In this document: positions 1-15,399 of the stretch, piece after piece
Numbering within the stretch: position 1 is the stretch's first letter
How the letters are laid out: the number at the start of each line of letters is the position of its first letter
The notes under the pieces: generated by a model
What the model was told of the DNA's origin: nothing
The model's input: the letters and a program-made list of their open reading frames with translations, nothing else
The model's database searches: none
Source: Mesostigma viride
Lineage: Eukaryota > Streptophyta > Mesostigmatophyceae > Mesostigmatales > Mesostigmataceae
NCBI GenBank assembly: GCA_009746045.1
Contig: RPFO01000130.1
Location: forward strand, 2,272,125-2,336,124
Direction of reading: 5' to 3'
Length of the DNA: 64,000 nucleotides
Translations under genes and position numbers: made by a program

Positions 1-268
1 TGTGCTGGTACAGTGCCCATATATGCGTGTGTGCGCGCATTACAACCACCAGCCGCAACGGCAGGCCCCCCTGGGCTACTCCCCTGTCTGGTCGAATGCC
101 TACCGCTCGTATAAGCATCGCACTCACATGATCCCTAGTTCATATCCTTATGCTCATGCCACACTGTGGTGCCTATACACAGCCGCAATGGGAGCGCCCT
201 CCCATGACCATGCCTGTATGGTGATGCTCATGTGCTGCCCATCTATGTGCGCACATGACTACCAACAG

Positions 269-4816
<4,548 letters not shown>

Positions 4817-5048
4817 AAAGTTTCTCTAGCGCTTGCTTAGCGCTTGCCAACAACCTCACACTGCAACCTCTTTTGTGGCCTGTATTCCTTGACCTTGCAT
4901 GAAGTGACTAATCCTGACATAGCTCTTCCAGATGTCTGGCCTGCGCTGGTTGTCTCGATCTTGGATAGCTAGCTAGCACATTTTCCGAACTAATGGCACC
5001 GCTCTCCGGTAAAGAGTTTCTTTCGCAGTTGGGTTATACTACAAATGT

Positions 5049-5352
5049 TGGGAGAGCGATCGCAGCAATGGTGCTCACCACTAGACACTCCCGGCCAGTT
5101 AGGCTCGAAACACACGCCCTGATCAAACAAGATGTTTCCGGCCCCACCGTCTAGGTCATCTAGTGTCTCTTAGCATAAGCCAGCCATTGTCTCACTTCAT
5201 AATTGCAATGAACAAGGCTACACATTTCCATCTCCATTCATATTCATCACCCTGAACGACTGGAACACGCGGAAAAGCTTAACGGCAGGCTCGAGCTACC
5301 ATGGTCCCGATTCTCCAGATTTCTGGCATGTGCTGGTTGTCTCATTGATACT
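5049..5352 (+). repeat. Diverged copy of the Penelope-like element 3' region
   Basis: It aligns along its length with 10343-10636, starting GGGAGAGCGATCGCAGCAAT and ending with the element's terminal module (GTGCTGGTTGTCTCATTG). There are scattered substitutions and small indels, so it is older than the two nearly identical copies at 5.8 and 10.4 kb. Confidence 0.8.
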
Positions 5353-5600
5353 CTGGCATGCCTACGGATCAGGAGATCCCTTTAGCCCCGAAATCGGTGC
5401 CAGAGCTCCTAGTTCGAAACCTGCTGGAGCTACACTGAGTTTTCTCCGTAATTGCCCCTACCAATTGATCGGCAGCAATTAGTGTGCTATTTGCTGTTCG
5501 ATCGCCTGAGACGATCAAGTGACGAAAGATTGGGAAAGCCGGCCACAATGTCTCACAAGTTTGAGATGTTCAAATGCGAAGTGAAGCCAAGTCAAGAATG

Positions 5601-5652
5601 CATTAATTAATTAATTAGGAACATAACTCCGTTGGGAGTATCTGTAGCACAT
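5601..5652 (-). mobile_element. LINE 3'-end fragment, minus strand
   Basis: Read on the minus strand it has ATGTGCTACA, then the hairpin CTCCCAACGGAG, then an (AATT)n tail. This matches the module at 16.5 kb. It lies between the two upstream Penelope 3' copies. Confidence 0.55.
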
Positions 5653-7017
5653 AGCCTAGAGAGGGGGCATATGAGCCTATAGTACATTCTAAGCTACTTC
5701 CTGCAAGGGTGGGAATGTAAACAACACTTGCTCTAGGTGCACTTGGGCACCTGCACCACCCAGAGTCTCGGGCAACTCCCAGCTAAGGGGAGCCCGTCAT
5801 AGGTGGGGAAGATCAACATAGCTATACAACTAGGCTAGAAACACTAGGCTAGAAACACACGCCCTGATCAAGCATGCTGTTTCCGGCCCCACCGTCTAGG
5901 TCATCTAGTCGCTCCACACGTAAGCCAGCCATAATTTCAATGCACAAGGATACACATTTCCATCACCATTCATCTTCATCATCCTGAACGACTCGAAAAC
6001 GCGGAAAAGATAACGGCAGGCTCGAGCTACCATGGTCCGGATTCTCCCGATTTCTGGCCTGCGCTGGTTGTCTCTTTGATATTAGATTGGTTGAATATAG
6101 TTCGTTTTCGGCTAGGAGGCGTGGCCTTTGCATGACGGGCAAGAGGATTTCAGCCGTGGGCAACCAAGCACACATGTCGTCGGGCTAGTCCGACGAGTGC
6201 GCACGTGAACCGGCACTCCCGGTCACACACGACACCATAGAGATAGTCAGCTGCACCGCCTCATGTCGGCGAAACCCATAGTTCCATCGGAATCGTTTCA
6301 GCGGCCGGCATTTCCTCTCCGCGTTTCCTCAACCTCGTTTTCAGGATCATACTCATCGTTCCTGCATTTTCCTCTTCCACGCAGGTTGTGGCTTTTTTGA
6401 AAGCCACGAATGTACCCGGGGATGGGACGCTTCGGCTGCCTCAATGCCTACACATTCAATACGATGTCCCCCTCTCACCTTCCTCCATCATTCCGCTCAC
6501 ATTGCACTACGTGTCTGTGTTTTGTTCTTTTTCTTGTTCTCGTTTGTTTTGCTGTTCTTGTCCTTTTTCTTTTACTTTTACTGAGGGAGCTAGGCTGGGC
6601 TGCGCGCTGTGTGTGCTACTCTCGTGTTTTTCTGTGGGCACTTGAGAGACTAACCAAGGATCGGGCCCCCCACACGGCAATATCAGCCTTTGCTTTTGTT
6701 TACCCTCCCATATCTCTTTACAAACGCCAAAAAAACACAAAGGCAGGAGCACGGTGACTCATCTGGAACATGAAGAAGGGAAATCTTTTCGTTACAGGAA
6801 AGAGGTGTCAAGTATGACAATTGGAAGGCCCCCCCACTGGGAATCCACATGTTCCGAGTCCATTCAGCTGTGTTGTTAGCCACATCCTGCCCCGGGGAGA
6901 TGCATCATGGACCACCGCTATCGCGTAACGGGTGTTACGCAGTGAATATTGACTTACCTCAATATGCTCCGCTCTGGTTCTGTTTGATGTCTTAGCTCTC
7001 AGTGCATCTGAATCATC

Positions 7018-10000
7018 ATGAAACACCTTATGACTTTCTGGCATGCTCTTACCCTCCACAGAATACGGCAATCCAGTGGCATTGATTACCGGAAGTACAC
7101 TGCTATTTCTCGGCAGTTCCCCTATCGTATCTCCTCACAGGCATGGCGGAAGCGTTGTCGCATCAACACGCGCCATAACCATCACTGCAAGGATGACCAT
7201 ACTCTACGTCGCCTCCGGCGCTTACAGCGCACGCATTTGTCGCTTACCAACTCCACTCGCCCACACCCCGTAAGCACCCATCGCGTCATTTATGCCATTT
7301 ACAACCGCAGGTACCCTCAGCGTATCTACGTTGGCCAGACGCAACGGGATGCCTGGACGCGTTTTCAGGAACATGTCCGAGCGGCACGCCGCCTTCATAT
7401 TGGCCGCCCTGCCGCCAACGACGACACCCCCCTACATGGCGCCATGGCCCAATACGGGTGGTGGGATTGGCGAGTCGTCCCCTTGGAACATGTCCCCGGC
7501 ACCTTTACCGGCGCCGCTTTTCGCAAAGCCGCAGGGCATCGGGAAACGTTTTGGAAACGAATGTTACATGCATTTCTGCCCCACGGTTTTTGCATTGAAG
7601 GCAAGAGTTTCAAAGCTCGGTCTCGCCGCCGCCCGCCTCCCCTCCGTCCCCGCCCTCTTATGTTCATCCGTGCCTGGCGTCTGAAGCACAATCTCCACCC
7701 ATATCGCCCCTATCCCCCCAGCGTCACCCCGGCCCCTCCACCTTCCACACATGTGTCCACCGATCCTTCCCTTTACTCCACCAGTCTCCGCTGCTTACGT
7801 CACATGTCTCGGCTTATGCAACGCGGCAACTTTCATGCATCCTATCTCGAAGCCTGCAGCTTGAAGAAGCTTACCAGCTTACACATTGCCGTCGGGTCGT
7901 GCTCCCCAGCTGATCTGCAAGTCCCCCGCTCCCATGCCACTAGTCTGCGAGGCCTTCTCTCACGTATCATTCGGCACCGTGTCAATGGGAATGCAGATGC
8001 ACTGCGTCCGCGCCGTTTGCTGATCTCACCTTTCATTCATGCTGCGATGGATGAGCTGTGTTTGCCACACATTCTGCATTTGCCGCAAGTGCAGGCTGCG
8101 ATGCCGCTCGTGGTGCGCAACACTTTCGGCACTCCCATTGCCGCCTGGCATTACTCTCCCACCTTGGGACAAATGGTTTTCAGCAACGGGAAGGTCAGCC
8201 GCGATACAACGCCCACCGAGCTGGCCACCATCTTGGCAGGGCCCTGCCCCTGCCAACAACAACGGTATTTCAAGTACCTTGATCCCACCTCACAGCACGT
8301 CATGACCGCTGACCTCAGCATCCTGCCGAGCCACACGCTTGTAGACCTTTTTGCCAAAGGCACCAAGTTTCGGCCGTGGGTCCAGCGCACGTGTGCCAAA
8401 GAGGTGAATGCACTGCTCTCCACATCACTGCGCAAATTTTGCAATGCCATGAGCACGGACCTACAGCTTGCTCCCCTTGCCATGGAACCGTGGTTTCGCG
8501 CCGTCATTCACGAATGCAATGCACGTCTCACCAGGCTTGATTACCGTCTCCAGCAGGTCCACCGCACCACCTGGCTCAACACCACAGATAAAGCACTTCT
8601 TGACCACTTCAAGCAGGACTTTATCATCACGTGTGTTGACAAGAGTGCCAACAACTTTGCTTTCATATGCAAGAAGCACTACCTTGCTACTTTGCAACAC
8701 GAGTTGGCGTCCAGCCCTACCTATGTTCAGCGTGCACAGTCCACCGCCAGTATCACTGCTGCTCATCGGGCTTTTCTGCACAGCCAAAACATTTTTGCTC
8801 GGGCATTCCTTAAGCGGCAGCGACGCGCCACCACCACTACGTTCCCATATCTGTATCTCACTCTTAAGCTGCACAAAACTCCTGTTGCTTTGCGCACCAT
8901 TGCTGCGTCGCATTCAGCCCCACTGATGCCTCTCTCGAAACTCATCTGCCATGCTTTGAATGCTCTTCTCCCCGAAGCCAATGCATTATGGGTGGAGGTG
9001 CTGTCGAATGCCGGGTATGAATGCGCTGGTAGTTGGATCGTCATAGACTCAGCCCAAGTACGCCTACGCCTTGCCGCCCTTAGCCGTTCTAAGACAGCAG
9101 CAGAGAAACGTATACCTATGCCCATAGCCACCTATGATTTCACCACTCTATATACCACACTAGATTTGCACGATTTGAAAGCTCGTTTAGATAGCCTCCT
9201 TACTCGTCTGTATGCACGTAGGCCTCACGGGCGCAACCACCTGCACGTGCGTGTTTCTCAGACCAAGCCCACGGCAACGTGGCTCTCAGGGATCGCGGCA
9301 GGTGCTATCGTGCGGGATGGTTATAATTATATTATCACGAAGGCTGACCTTGTCCATTGGATCTCTTATCTTGTTGATAACACCTTCATCTGTTTTGCGG
9401 GCAATGTATACCAACAAGCTATCGGCATCCCTATGGGCACTAACTGTGCCGGGCTCCTTGCAAACCTCTATCTATACACTTATGAGCTTGCATTCATGGA
9501 GAATCTCATTGCCTCAAACGATGATGTTCTCATCAGGCGTTTTATCCATACATGTCGATACATTGATGATGTCATCGCTTTCGACAACCCTGATTTCGCA
9601 ACCCATTTGTATATCACCGCTGGTCTGCCTGGCATCTACCCGCAAGCGTCCCTCACATTAAAGCTCACGTCGGAGGATACTCATTGCAATTACCTCGATC
9701 TTAACATTACCCATAACAAGAAGGGCTGGCGTACGGCTATCTATGATAAGCGCAAGGATCCTAAATACCAGCAAATTCCTTTTATTCGTTACCCCGATAT
9801 TCACAGTCTCCTTTCCCACACAGCAAAATATGGTGTTGTTCTTTCTCAGTTACATCGTTTTTCCCGTCTTTGTTCTTATCGTGTTGATTTCATCACGACT
9901 CTTGTTGAACTCTTGCAGCGTTTATTGGTCAAAGACTATGACCGAGCCATTATGCTCCGTCAAGTCCGATGTTTTTTGCAACGTCACCCACATCTGTTCG

Positions 10001-10074
10001 GTGCTGCCCCTTGGCACAAGCTCTACAAACAGGTCGTGGACCGGCTGGATCGCATAGTATCTCCGCACATCTGA
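7018..10074 (+). CDS. Penelope-like retroelement protein: GIY-YIG endonuclease plus reverse transcriptase
   Basis: This is an uninterrupted ORF of 1018 codons from ATG 7018. Residues about 89-195 form a GIY-YIG nuclease: IYAIYN, then RIYVGQT, an Arg/His helix (RFQEHVRAAR) and a later Glu in RETFWKRMLHAF. The RT follows: motif A TYDFTTLYTTL (about 702-712), motif B IPMGTNCAGLLANLYLY (about 804-820), motif C CRYIDDVIAF with catalytic YIDD (about 846-855), and YLDLNI (about 892). In most Penelope elements the GIY-YIG domain is C-terminal; here it precedes the RT. Upstream is a basic His/Cys stretch (HNHHCKDDH) that might bind zinc. The protein would nick target DNA and prime reverse transcription. 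The truncated copy at 29.3-30.7 kb differs by small indels near the C-terminus and reads on in another frame, so the exact natural end is uncertain. Confidence 0.9.
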   Translation: MKHLMTFWHALTLHRIRQSSGIDYRKYTAISRQFPYRISSQAWRKRCRINTRHNHHCKDDHTLRRLRRLQRTHLSLTNSTRPHPVSTHRVIYAIYNRRYPQRIYVGQTQRDAWTRFQEHVRAARRLHIGRPAANDDTPLHGAMAQYGWWDWRVVPLEHVPGTFTGAAFRKAAGHRETFWKRMLHAFLPHGFCIEGKSFKARSRRRPPPLRPRPLMFIRAWRLKHNLHPYRPYPPSVTPAPPPSTHVSTDPSLYSTSLRCLRHMSRLMQRGNFHASYLEACSLKKLTSLHIAVGSCSPADLQVPRSHATSLRGLLSRIIRHRVNGNADALRPRRLLISPFIHAAMDELCLPHILHLPQVQAAMPLVVRNTFGTPIAAWHYSPTLGQMVFSNGKVSRDTTPTELATILAGPCPCQQQRYFKYLDPTSQHVMTADLSILPSHTLVDLFAKGTKFRPWVQRTCAKEVNALLSTSLRKFCNAMSTDLQLAPLAMEPWFRAVIHECNARLTRLDYRLQQVHRTTWLNTTDKALLDHFKQDFIITCVDKSANNFAFICKKHYLATLQHELASSPTYVQRAQSTASITAAHRAFLHSQNIFARAFLKRQRRATTTTFPYLYLTLKLHKTPVALRTIAASHSAPLMPLSKLICHALNALLPEANALWVEVLSNAGYECAGSWIVIDSAQVRLRLAALSRSKTAAEKRIPMPIATYDFTTLYTTLDLHDLKARLDSLLTRLYARRPHGRNHLHVRVSQTKPTATWLSGIAAGAIVRDGYNYIITKADLVHWISYLVDNTFICFAGNVYQQAIGIPMGTNCAGLLANLYLYTYELAFMENLIASNDDVLIRRFIHTCRYIDDVIAFDNPDFATHLYITAGLPGIYPQASLTLKLTSEDTHCNYLDLNITHNKKGWRTAIYDKRKDPKYQQIPFIRYPDIHSLLSHTAKYGVVLSQLHRFSRLCSYRVDFITTLVELLQRLLVKDYDRAIMLRQVRCFLQRHPHLFGAAPWHKLYKQVVDRLDRIVSPHI

Positions 10075-10342
10075 ACCCTGTGATGCCAGATCTCCTTTGC
10101 GGCCGTTCCGAGCTTGGCACTGGATTCGTTGTCCACATCGTCGCGTCGCTGCCGCAACACGATGTTTTCTGGCATCCGCGGGCTTTTGGTTCCCGCCGCA
10201 CATTTGAAAGTGCTGTCCTCCGGCTTTTTGCCTTTGCACCGTGTGCAGTTCTTGGACGTTTGGAATCATGGCATGGCTAACGTGATGACTGACTAGCTAG
10301 ACCTTTTCAGTGGTTTTCCATTTGCGGGTATTTCCTCGTAAA

Positions 10343-10636
10343 TGGTGGGAGAGCGATCGCAGCAATGGTGCTCACCACTAGACACTCCCGGCCAGTTAGG
10401 CTAGAAACACACGCGCCCTGATCAAGCATGCTGTTTCCGGCCCCACCGTCTAGGTCATCTAGTCGCTCCACACGTAAGCCAGCCATAATTTCAATGCACA
10501 AGGATACACATTTCCATCACCATTCATCTTCATCATCCTGAACGACTCGAAAACGCGGAAAAGATAACGGCAGGCTCGAGCTACCATGGTCCGGATTCTC
10601 CCGATTTCTGGCCTGCGCTGGTTGTCTCTTTGATAC
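10343..10636 (+). repeat. Penelope-like element 3' untranslated region and terminus
   Basis: This is the copy just downstream of the ORF. It begins GGGAGAGCGATCGC and ends CTGGTTGTCTCTTTG. Similar segments occur at 5049-5352, 5826-6080 and, inverted, at the start of 29350-30722; the last 27-63 bp occur alone at several other sites. Confidence 0.85.
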
Positions 10637-10819
10637 AAGAGCTAGGGCATGGCTTCTCAGCAGAGAGTGACTCCCTGCATGGGCACTGCATAATTAAATA
10701 AAGCTAGGCATCATCTGGAGTGTGGCTCATCATAGGCACACATGTACATGACTAAAAATGCTAGGCCTCAGCTGGTATAGTGCCTGTAGTAGGCGGGCAT
10801 GTACAAGGCCACTGTCTAA

Positions 10820-12237
10820 CTATTCTACACTACTGCTGCTGTATTCCCCTAGGCTAGCTGGGGCGTCTGGGGTCGCTGGGGCCGCGGTGGTCAAGGGGGT
10901 CGCGTGCCAGGGCTTGTGGCCGACGTAGATGGCCGCCCCCTTCCAGTACAAGGGCTGGCCCGCCTTGGTCTGCCGGAGCTGGAGGTAGGTCGGCCATAGC
11001 TCCCGTCGCCGTTGTTGCTGCGCCAGGGTCAAGAAGTCGTCCACGGTGAAGGGAGTGTTCTCGAGCCGCTTGCGGCGTCTGAGAAACGAAATCTTGTCTG
11101 CTGGGCTCTCAAAGATGAGAAGAAGCGGAGGCGCCCCTGCCTTAATTACCCCGCGCGCGGGGTCCGAGGCGGTGGGCGGTCAGCTTAATCTCACCAAGGA
11201 GGCCCATGTGTGCAAGGATTTTGCTCTCAAACGCACGTGCAAGCTTCTCGGAATTCTAACCTTCCTCCATGTCGAAGTTCTTGAGGATGGCGTTGAGGCT
11301 GCGCTTGGCGAGCTCAACCTCCTCGCGGAGGTCAAGCGTTTGCCGTTGGAGCTGGGCTGCGACAGCGGGCGGAGGTGGTGGAGGTGGTATGTTGCTTAAG
11401 CATGTCCGCCCAGGTCGTGATGGGAGGAGCATCGCCGGCCAGGCCAGCAGGGGCTGGCTTGGCGGCAAGGTCCTTCACCACCTGGGCGGTGAGGCCTGCG
11501 GTGTTCTGCAGGACCTCGATAGCGATGGCATTGTCCTTAAGACGCTGGTCGATGTCGCGGAGCTGGGCGGTGATGGCGTCAGAGGAGGGGGTGGTGGCGG
11601 TGGAGGCGTGAGGCGAGGAGGCTGGAGGTGGCGGTGGAGATGGTGGGGAGCTCAGCGGCCAGCGTGCCGCCCATTGCCGCCACATCTGTGGCAAGGGGGG
11701 TCACGTGCTGCTCGAAAGCTTCCTTAAGGAGGGCGCGGATGGGGGATTCGGTCAAGGTGGTGGTGATGGGCTTGGGGGGCCAAAGCTCCCCGATGGAGCG
11801 TCCAAGGAGGGAGAAAAGGTCGTAGATCTGCAGCCGGGGGCGGGGGGCGGTGAAGATGTACTCGTATGGGCGCCGCTGCTGGTGAGCCTCGACGAGACGA
11901 CCCTGATGGAAGAGCGCTGCTTGCACTGTTCAATAAGCGAGTCGGTTGATCCCCAGAACACGTAGTTCAGGATGCGGTCTTCAGTGAGCTTGTCAAAAAA
12001 GCCGGGTTGGCTGGCGTCAAAGTCGTCAAAAATCGGCTCGGCAGGGCGACTGCGCTTGGGTTCAGGCGACGCTGCTGGCGAGGCGAGCCCGGGAGGGGGC
12101 TGGGCGACCACTAGAGCTTGGCTAGTGGCGCCGCTGCCTTCTGGGCCGGTGGGCGAAGCTGCAGCCGAAGCTGCAGACGTATTTTCATTGCCGAGCGCAG
12201 CCGCCAGGCTGCGTTGCGTCGAGAGGCGTTTGCTCAT
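10820..12237 (-). pseudogene. Decayed ORF1/Gag-like protein of a LINE, minus strand
   Basis: Minus-strand reading from ATG 12237 gives a Pro/Ser-rich start (MSKRLSTQRSLAAALG). With frame changes it continues into a helical, coiled-coil-like region (AITAQLRDIDQRLKDNAIAI and REEVELAKRSLNAILKNF). The end reads TPFTVDDFLTLAQQQRR followed by ELWPTYLQLRQTKAG. Coiled coil followed by such a basic domain suits a LINE ORF1 or Gag-type RNA-binding protein, but I recognise no strict family motif. At least three frame breaks are needed, so it is dead. It faces away from the LINE RT remnant that follows, so the two are either different insertions or an inverted pair. Confidence 0.5.
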
Positions 12238-12598
12238 CGTATATTGCGTAATAGCTTCGGAAAATTATATCAGCATGTGCGTCGTAGAAAGACGCGTCGA
12301 CTGTGATATTCACGGCTAATTAAATTCGGTGCTCAAACGTGAAAGTTATGAGCTCCGCCGTCAGATATGGCTACCTCGTGGCCCATCGAGCTACCATGGT
12401 GAATGCATGGAGAATGCATGCTGAATCCATGGAGAATGCATGTTGTTTCTTTATAGGGTTTCTTTATAGGCGTGCGCTTACTATTGCATATGAGATGGAA
12501 TAGGCCAGTAATTGATCAGATGGCTGGCCCAATGTGCCTGGCTGTCGGCCAGCCATCTATAGCTCCATCCCCGCTGGCTACACTTATAAACACCCCCG

Positions 12599-12625
12599 CA
12601 TAGGCCTGCGCTGGTTGTCTGATTG
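12599..12625 (+). mobile_element. 27-bp Penelope 3'-end insertion with 13-bp target duplication
   Basis: The insert (CATAGGCCTGCGCTGGTTG...GATTG) matches the terminal Penelope module. It is flanked by exact direct copies of ATAAACACCCCCG at 12586-12598 and 12626-12638. Confidence 0.85.
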
Positions 12626-12639
12626 ATAAACACCCCCGG

Positions 12640-14875
12640 CCGCATAGAAAGGCAGCTCGCAACCAGGGCAAGGACATGTGGTACCACCTCGATCGACCGG
12701 CTCGGCGGCCGGCGGCAGCGCACCCCGGTGGAGCACACGGGGGACGGCACGGCGCCGGTAAGCCTTGACCGCTGGTTGGGCAGGTTGGCCCACAATGTTT
12801 CCTTGACAGGTGGGGCTCGCGCCCCCCCCCCCGCCGCAGGCGCCGCTTCATCCCGAGACGGCCGCCCGCCTCGGTGTTGCAGGACCCCCCCCGCCGCCGG
12901 CGCCCCCCTCCTTGGCCGCGGACTACCAAGTCCCCGCCTTGCAGGAGGGCTAGCTGCCTTGCCACCAACGACGTCGATCGTCCACCCCTTCACTTTGAAG
13001 GAAGTGGACGGCGCCCTTGCTCGCCTGCGGTACGACGCGGCCGTCGGTGCCGACCACCTTTCTGCTGAGCTGCTGAAGACCCCTGACCCGGCGGTGAGGG
13101 ATTTTCTGCTGGCGTTCTGCAACCGTGTCCTGCTCGATCTCTGATGAGCCTCCGCCTGCTGAGTGGCAGACGGCCATCCGCGTCATGCTGTACAAAAAGG
13201 GCTCTGCTGCATGCTGACCCCGGTAACTACCGGGGTGTCTGCCTCCAGAGCGCCGCGCTGAAGGTCTTCATGCGCATGATGCTGCACAGGCTCCGCGCTG
13301 CGCTGGACCCACACCTGGGTGAGTCTCCGATCGATGGGTTTTCACCGTGGTGGCGTGGTCGTAACACTGTCATGGCTGTATTTGTCGCGCGCCGGTTGAT
13401 GGAGGCCGGATGAGGTGCGTCGCCTTTAATTGCCCTGATGGTCTGCCGCTGGTCTTCATTTTTGTCGACTATTTCAAGGCCTTTGACACGGTCCTCTGGG
13501 AGGTTCTTTGGGCCATCCTAGCTCTGGATCGGGTACCACCTGCGTTTATTGCTGCCATTCGTCGAGGTATGTATGAGGGCTCACAGGCAGTAGTGCGGAC
13601 TGCGGAAGGCACCACCCCACGTACCATTGATTCCCCCTTCACCACGGGGTGTGGCGAGGTTGTGTCCTGTCCCCATATCTGTACGTTCATTATTGTCGTG
13701 GATCACGTCATGCGCCAGGCACGTGCGTGCTTTGCTGCTCTTAAGGGGTTTGAGCCCGGCTTGCATGGACATCCTTAACGAGTGCGAGCACGGTGGGGTT
13801 GGCACTGGCTACCGCCTGGCTGACCTGATTTATGCGGACGACACCACCCTCATCGCGCGCCTCGAGCACATTCAGACCTGGCTGGACTGTCTGGGCTTGG
13901 AGGCGAGGGCGGTGGGGTTGGAGAGTAGTGTCAAAGCTGAGGCGATGGTGATCGGGCCTCCAGTCGCCCACCGCTGCCGCGCCTGCTCGACGGGACGGAG
14001 GTTCCGTTCCGTGACCGCTTCAAACTGCTGGGGAGCACGCTCCCTGACACCGACGACGATGTGGGCATCCGCATGCATCAGCCTGGCCTGGCCTGGGCCA
14101 GGCTCCGTTCGCTCATTTATACCTACTGGCGCTCGAAGGGCCTGGGCCCTGGGCGAGCACTGCAAGCGCATGCTCTTCAAGGTCCTCGTCCTCACGGTGC
14201 TTACGTATGGCGCCGAGGCGTGGACACTCACGGACACACTGGCGGCTAAGCTAGACGGCACGGTTTACAGGATGCTCCGACAGGTCCTGAATGTAGGTTT
14301 TTCCAAGCGTAGGACATTAGAGTCTTTGTATCAGGGTATGCCCCGTAGTTTCGGACGAGATTAGGCAGCGTAGGATAGCAATTGTAGGACATCTTGCTCG
14401 CACCAGCCAGGTCGACACCGCCCTTGGTCTGGCAGGCCCCCACGCCGGGCTTGGCCAACCCGGGCGGCATATCCTGACCTGGCGGTGGCCCCAAGGACAT
14501 CCCCAGGAAGCTAGGTAAGCCTGCCATGAACTAGCTACACCCAGATGTTGCTGGCCCACCTAGCTAGTGGTCCCAGCCCAGTTTGAACACCGCATCCACT
14601 CCCTCTCCCTTCTTTGGACTGCCATGCAGAACAAGAAGCGGTGGCAGAAGATTGTCAAGGCTCACACGCCAGCCCCTGTGGGCAAGCCAACCCCCCCCAA
14701 GAGGAAGGGGCGTTTTGCTGAGTAGCGTAGTTAGGATTTTCTAGACTAGATAGCTTAGAGTTATAGGTTAGGTCGATTATGCGGCTTCTCCCCCCTCCAC
14801 CCATCCAACATGGAATATGTGCTACATGACCCCCCAACGGAGGCATGTTATAATTTAATTTAATTTAATTTAATA
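12640..14875 (+). mobile_element. Decayed LINE (non-LTR retrotransposon), 3' part
   Basis: It holds an RT-like region, a C-terminal ORF2 end (FEHRIHSLSLLWTAMQ...KGRFAE, stop near 14733), a short 3' UTR with a CCCCAACGGAGG hairpin and an (AATTT)n tail at about 14850-14875. No endonuclease domain is visible. The 5' part is missing or beyond recognition. Confidence 0.75.
12960..14733 (+). pseudogene. LINE reverse transcriptase remnant
   Basis: Fragments in shifting frames follow the order of a non-LTR RT. They are: FTLKEVDGALARLRYDAAVG (12980 on), DPGNYRGVCLQSAALKVFMR (13220), the motif A-like FIFVDYFKAFDTVLWEV (13457), the catalytic LIYADDTTLIARLEH (13826), and the thumb-like LTVLTYGAEAWTLTD (14190). 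At least four frame shifts or stops separate them, so no active enzyme is made. The catalytic YADD is kept. A second fragment of a related element lies on the minus strand at 51.86-52.5 kb. Confidence 0.8.
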
Positions 14876-15035
14876 GAAAGGCAGCACTTGAACGGGCTGA
14901 TACTCCACAATCATAGCTGGCTGGACAGGACCCCTAGGGTAGGGAGCTTAGAATACTAGAGTTGGCTTGATGTGGTAGATAGATTAGACCCGTAGGACTG
15001 TGGGTCCCCATCCATCCATCCATCCATCGGGGCCG

Positions 15036-15084
15036 TAATTGCTCCGTGACTCCCCAACGGGAGCACGAGTCTAATTAATTAATA
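15036..15084 (+). mobile_element. LINE-type 3' end (hairpin plus AATT tail)
   Basis: GACTCCCCAACGGGAGCACG is followed by TCTAATTAATTAAT, the same module as at 14823-14875 with a different tail phase. No coding part is attached. Confidence 0.5.
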
Positions 15085-15248
15085 GCTGGGCCTACAGGCA
15101 GGCTGTCTTGCTGTGGCTCGAATTTCGATGATCGAAACGGAGGGCTAAAGCCCTAGCCATACCATACTGAGCATTCCTAACATGAACATCTCCTTTGACT
15201 GTTTACACTATACAGCCCCCGGTGGACCCGCCATGCAGATATAGCAAG

Positions 15249-15311
15249 ATAACAGCCGGCTCGAGCTACCATGGTCCGGATTCTCCCGATTATGCGCTGG
15301 TTGTCTCCTTG
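15249..15311 (+). mobile_element. 63-bp Penelope 3'-end insertion with 8-bp target duplication
   Basis: It matches the last part of the Penelope 3' UTR, with a small internal gap, and ends GGTTGTCTCCTTG. ATAGCAAG is repeated exactly at 15241-15248 and 15312-15319. Confidence 0.85.
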
Positions 15312-15369
15312 ATAGCAAGGGACAGATCGATGCTGCCACGGGGGCGCGAGCGATCGAGGTAAGAAGGCA

Positions 15370-15398
15370 CAGATCAAAGAGACAACCAGTGCAGGCCA
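15370..15398 (-). mobile_element. About 29-bp Penelope 3'-end insertion, minus strand
   Basis: CAAAGAGACAACCAGTGCAG is the reverse complement of the Penelope terminus. The flanks GCACAGAT and GCACATAT could be an eroded target duplication with one mismatch. Confidence 0.6.
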
Positions 15399-15399
15399 G

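Larger units (their letters stand above)
5826..10636 (+). mobile_element. Penelope-like retroelement with N-terminal GIY-YIG, flanked by direct 3'-region copies (pLTR-like)
   Basis: About 250 bp at 5826-6080 and 10390-10636 are nearly identical direct repeats, as in the pseudo-LTR layout known for Penelope-like elements. Between them lie a roughly 0.9-kb leader and one long ORF. The 3' terminus is ...GGTTGTCTCTTTG. It can be fixed because truncated copies elsewhere (29350-30722, 28968-29004, 31861-31892) stop at the same base with target duplications. I saw no clear target duplication around this full copy. The order GIY-YIG then RT is that of the Naiad/Chlamys clade described in green algae, protists and invertebrates. 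Confidence 0.85.

Noticed and set aside
10500-10570. Hammerhead ribozyme in the Penelope 3' region
   Set aside because: A CTGAACGACTCGAAAACG stretch hints at the core, but no stem II can form between the two core parts. Some Penelope elements have hammerheads; I cannot support one here.
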